Assembly (NCBI GenBank): GCA_947564765.1
Contig: CANODN010000137.1
Span: 1 to 5,996, forward strand
Source: an uncultured Roseburia sp.
Lineage (GTDB): Bacteria; Bacillota; Clostridia; Lachnospirales; Lachnospiraceae
DNA length: 5,996 nucleotides
Direction of reading: 5' to 3'
In this document: positions 5,987-5,996 of the stretch, piece by piece
How the letters are laid out: the number at the start of each line of letters is the position of its first letter
How positions within the stretch are numbered: position 1 is the stretch's first letter
Made by a program: the position numbers and the translations under genes
The notes under the pieces: model-generated
Told to the model about the DNA's origin: nothing
The model's database searches: none
The model's input: the letters and a program-made list of their open reading frames with translations, nothing else

Positions 5987-5996
5987 CAGGCTTATG

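Overview
The window reads as a chromosomal segment of a low-to-moderate GC Firmicute, most likely a gut-type Clostridia/Lachnospiraceae organism. This rests on strong AGGAGG-type ribosome binding sites, sigma-A-like promoters, an ECF sigma factor paired with a DUF4367-like anti-sigma protein, and a BlaI/BlaR1-type (M56) pair. The genus cannot be fixed from sequence reading alone. There are five protein genes: three on the minus strand (left) and two on the plus strand (right). I saw no rRNA, tRNA, CRISPR array, insertion sequence or phage gene.

Left, 1-861: the 5' two-thirds of hemA (glutamyl-tRNA reductase, minus strand) runs off the left edge. It has its own RBS and a sigma-A-like promoter (TAGACA-N17-TAAAAT). 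That promoter lies just beyond a hairpin that probably terminates the upstream minus-strand operon, so hemA appears to be separately transcribed.

Middle, 862-2817: a two-gene minus-strand operon encodes an ECF sigma factor (159 aa) and then a single-pass membrane protein (474 aa). The membrane protein has a short cytoplasmic N-terminus and a large external part, and is the likely cognate anti-sigma factor.

Divergent control region, 2818-3051: the sigma operon and the right-hand operon diverge from about 234 bp. The plus-strand promoter (TTGACA-N17-TAAACT) is overlapped by a perfect 7-3-7 bp dyad, and a second copy in mirror orientation lies 26 bp downstream, centre to centre. These look like BlaI operators. 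A candidate minus-strand promoter has its -35 box directly abutting the plus-strand -35 box. The sigma leader holds GC-rich palindromes.

Right, 3052-5897: a BlaI/MecI-type repressor (120 aa) is followed 14 bp later by an 822-aa M56 membrane metalloprotease resembling BlaR1. Its HEXXH protease core is intact. Its long external C-terminus has no SxxK motif, so it is unlikely to sense beta-lactams as BlaR1 does. An imperfect hairpin follows the stop, and the last ~45 bp contain another inverted repeat.

Working model (inference): two envelope-sensing modules sit back to back. One is an ECF sigma/anti-sigma pair, the other a protease-relieved repressor with a non-penicillin-binding sensor. The shared promoter region makes cross-regulation possible. 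The most unusual points are this coupling and the undefined ~500-residue sensor of the M56 protein.
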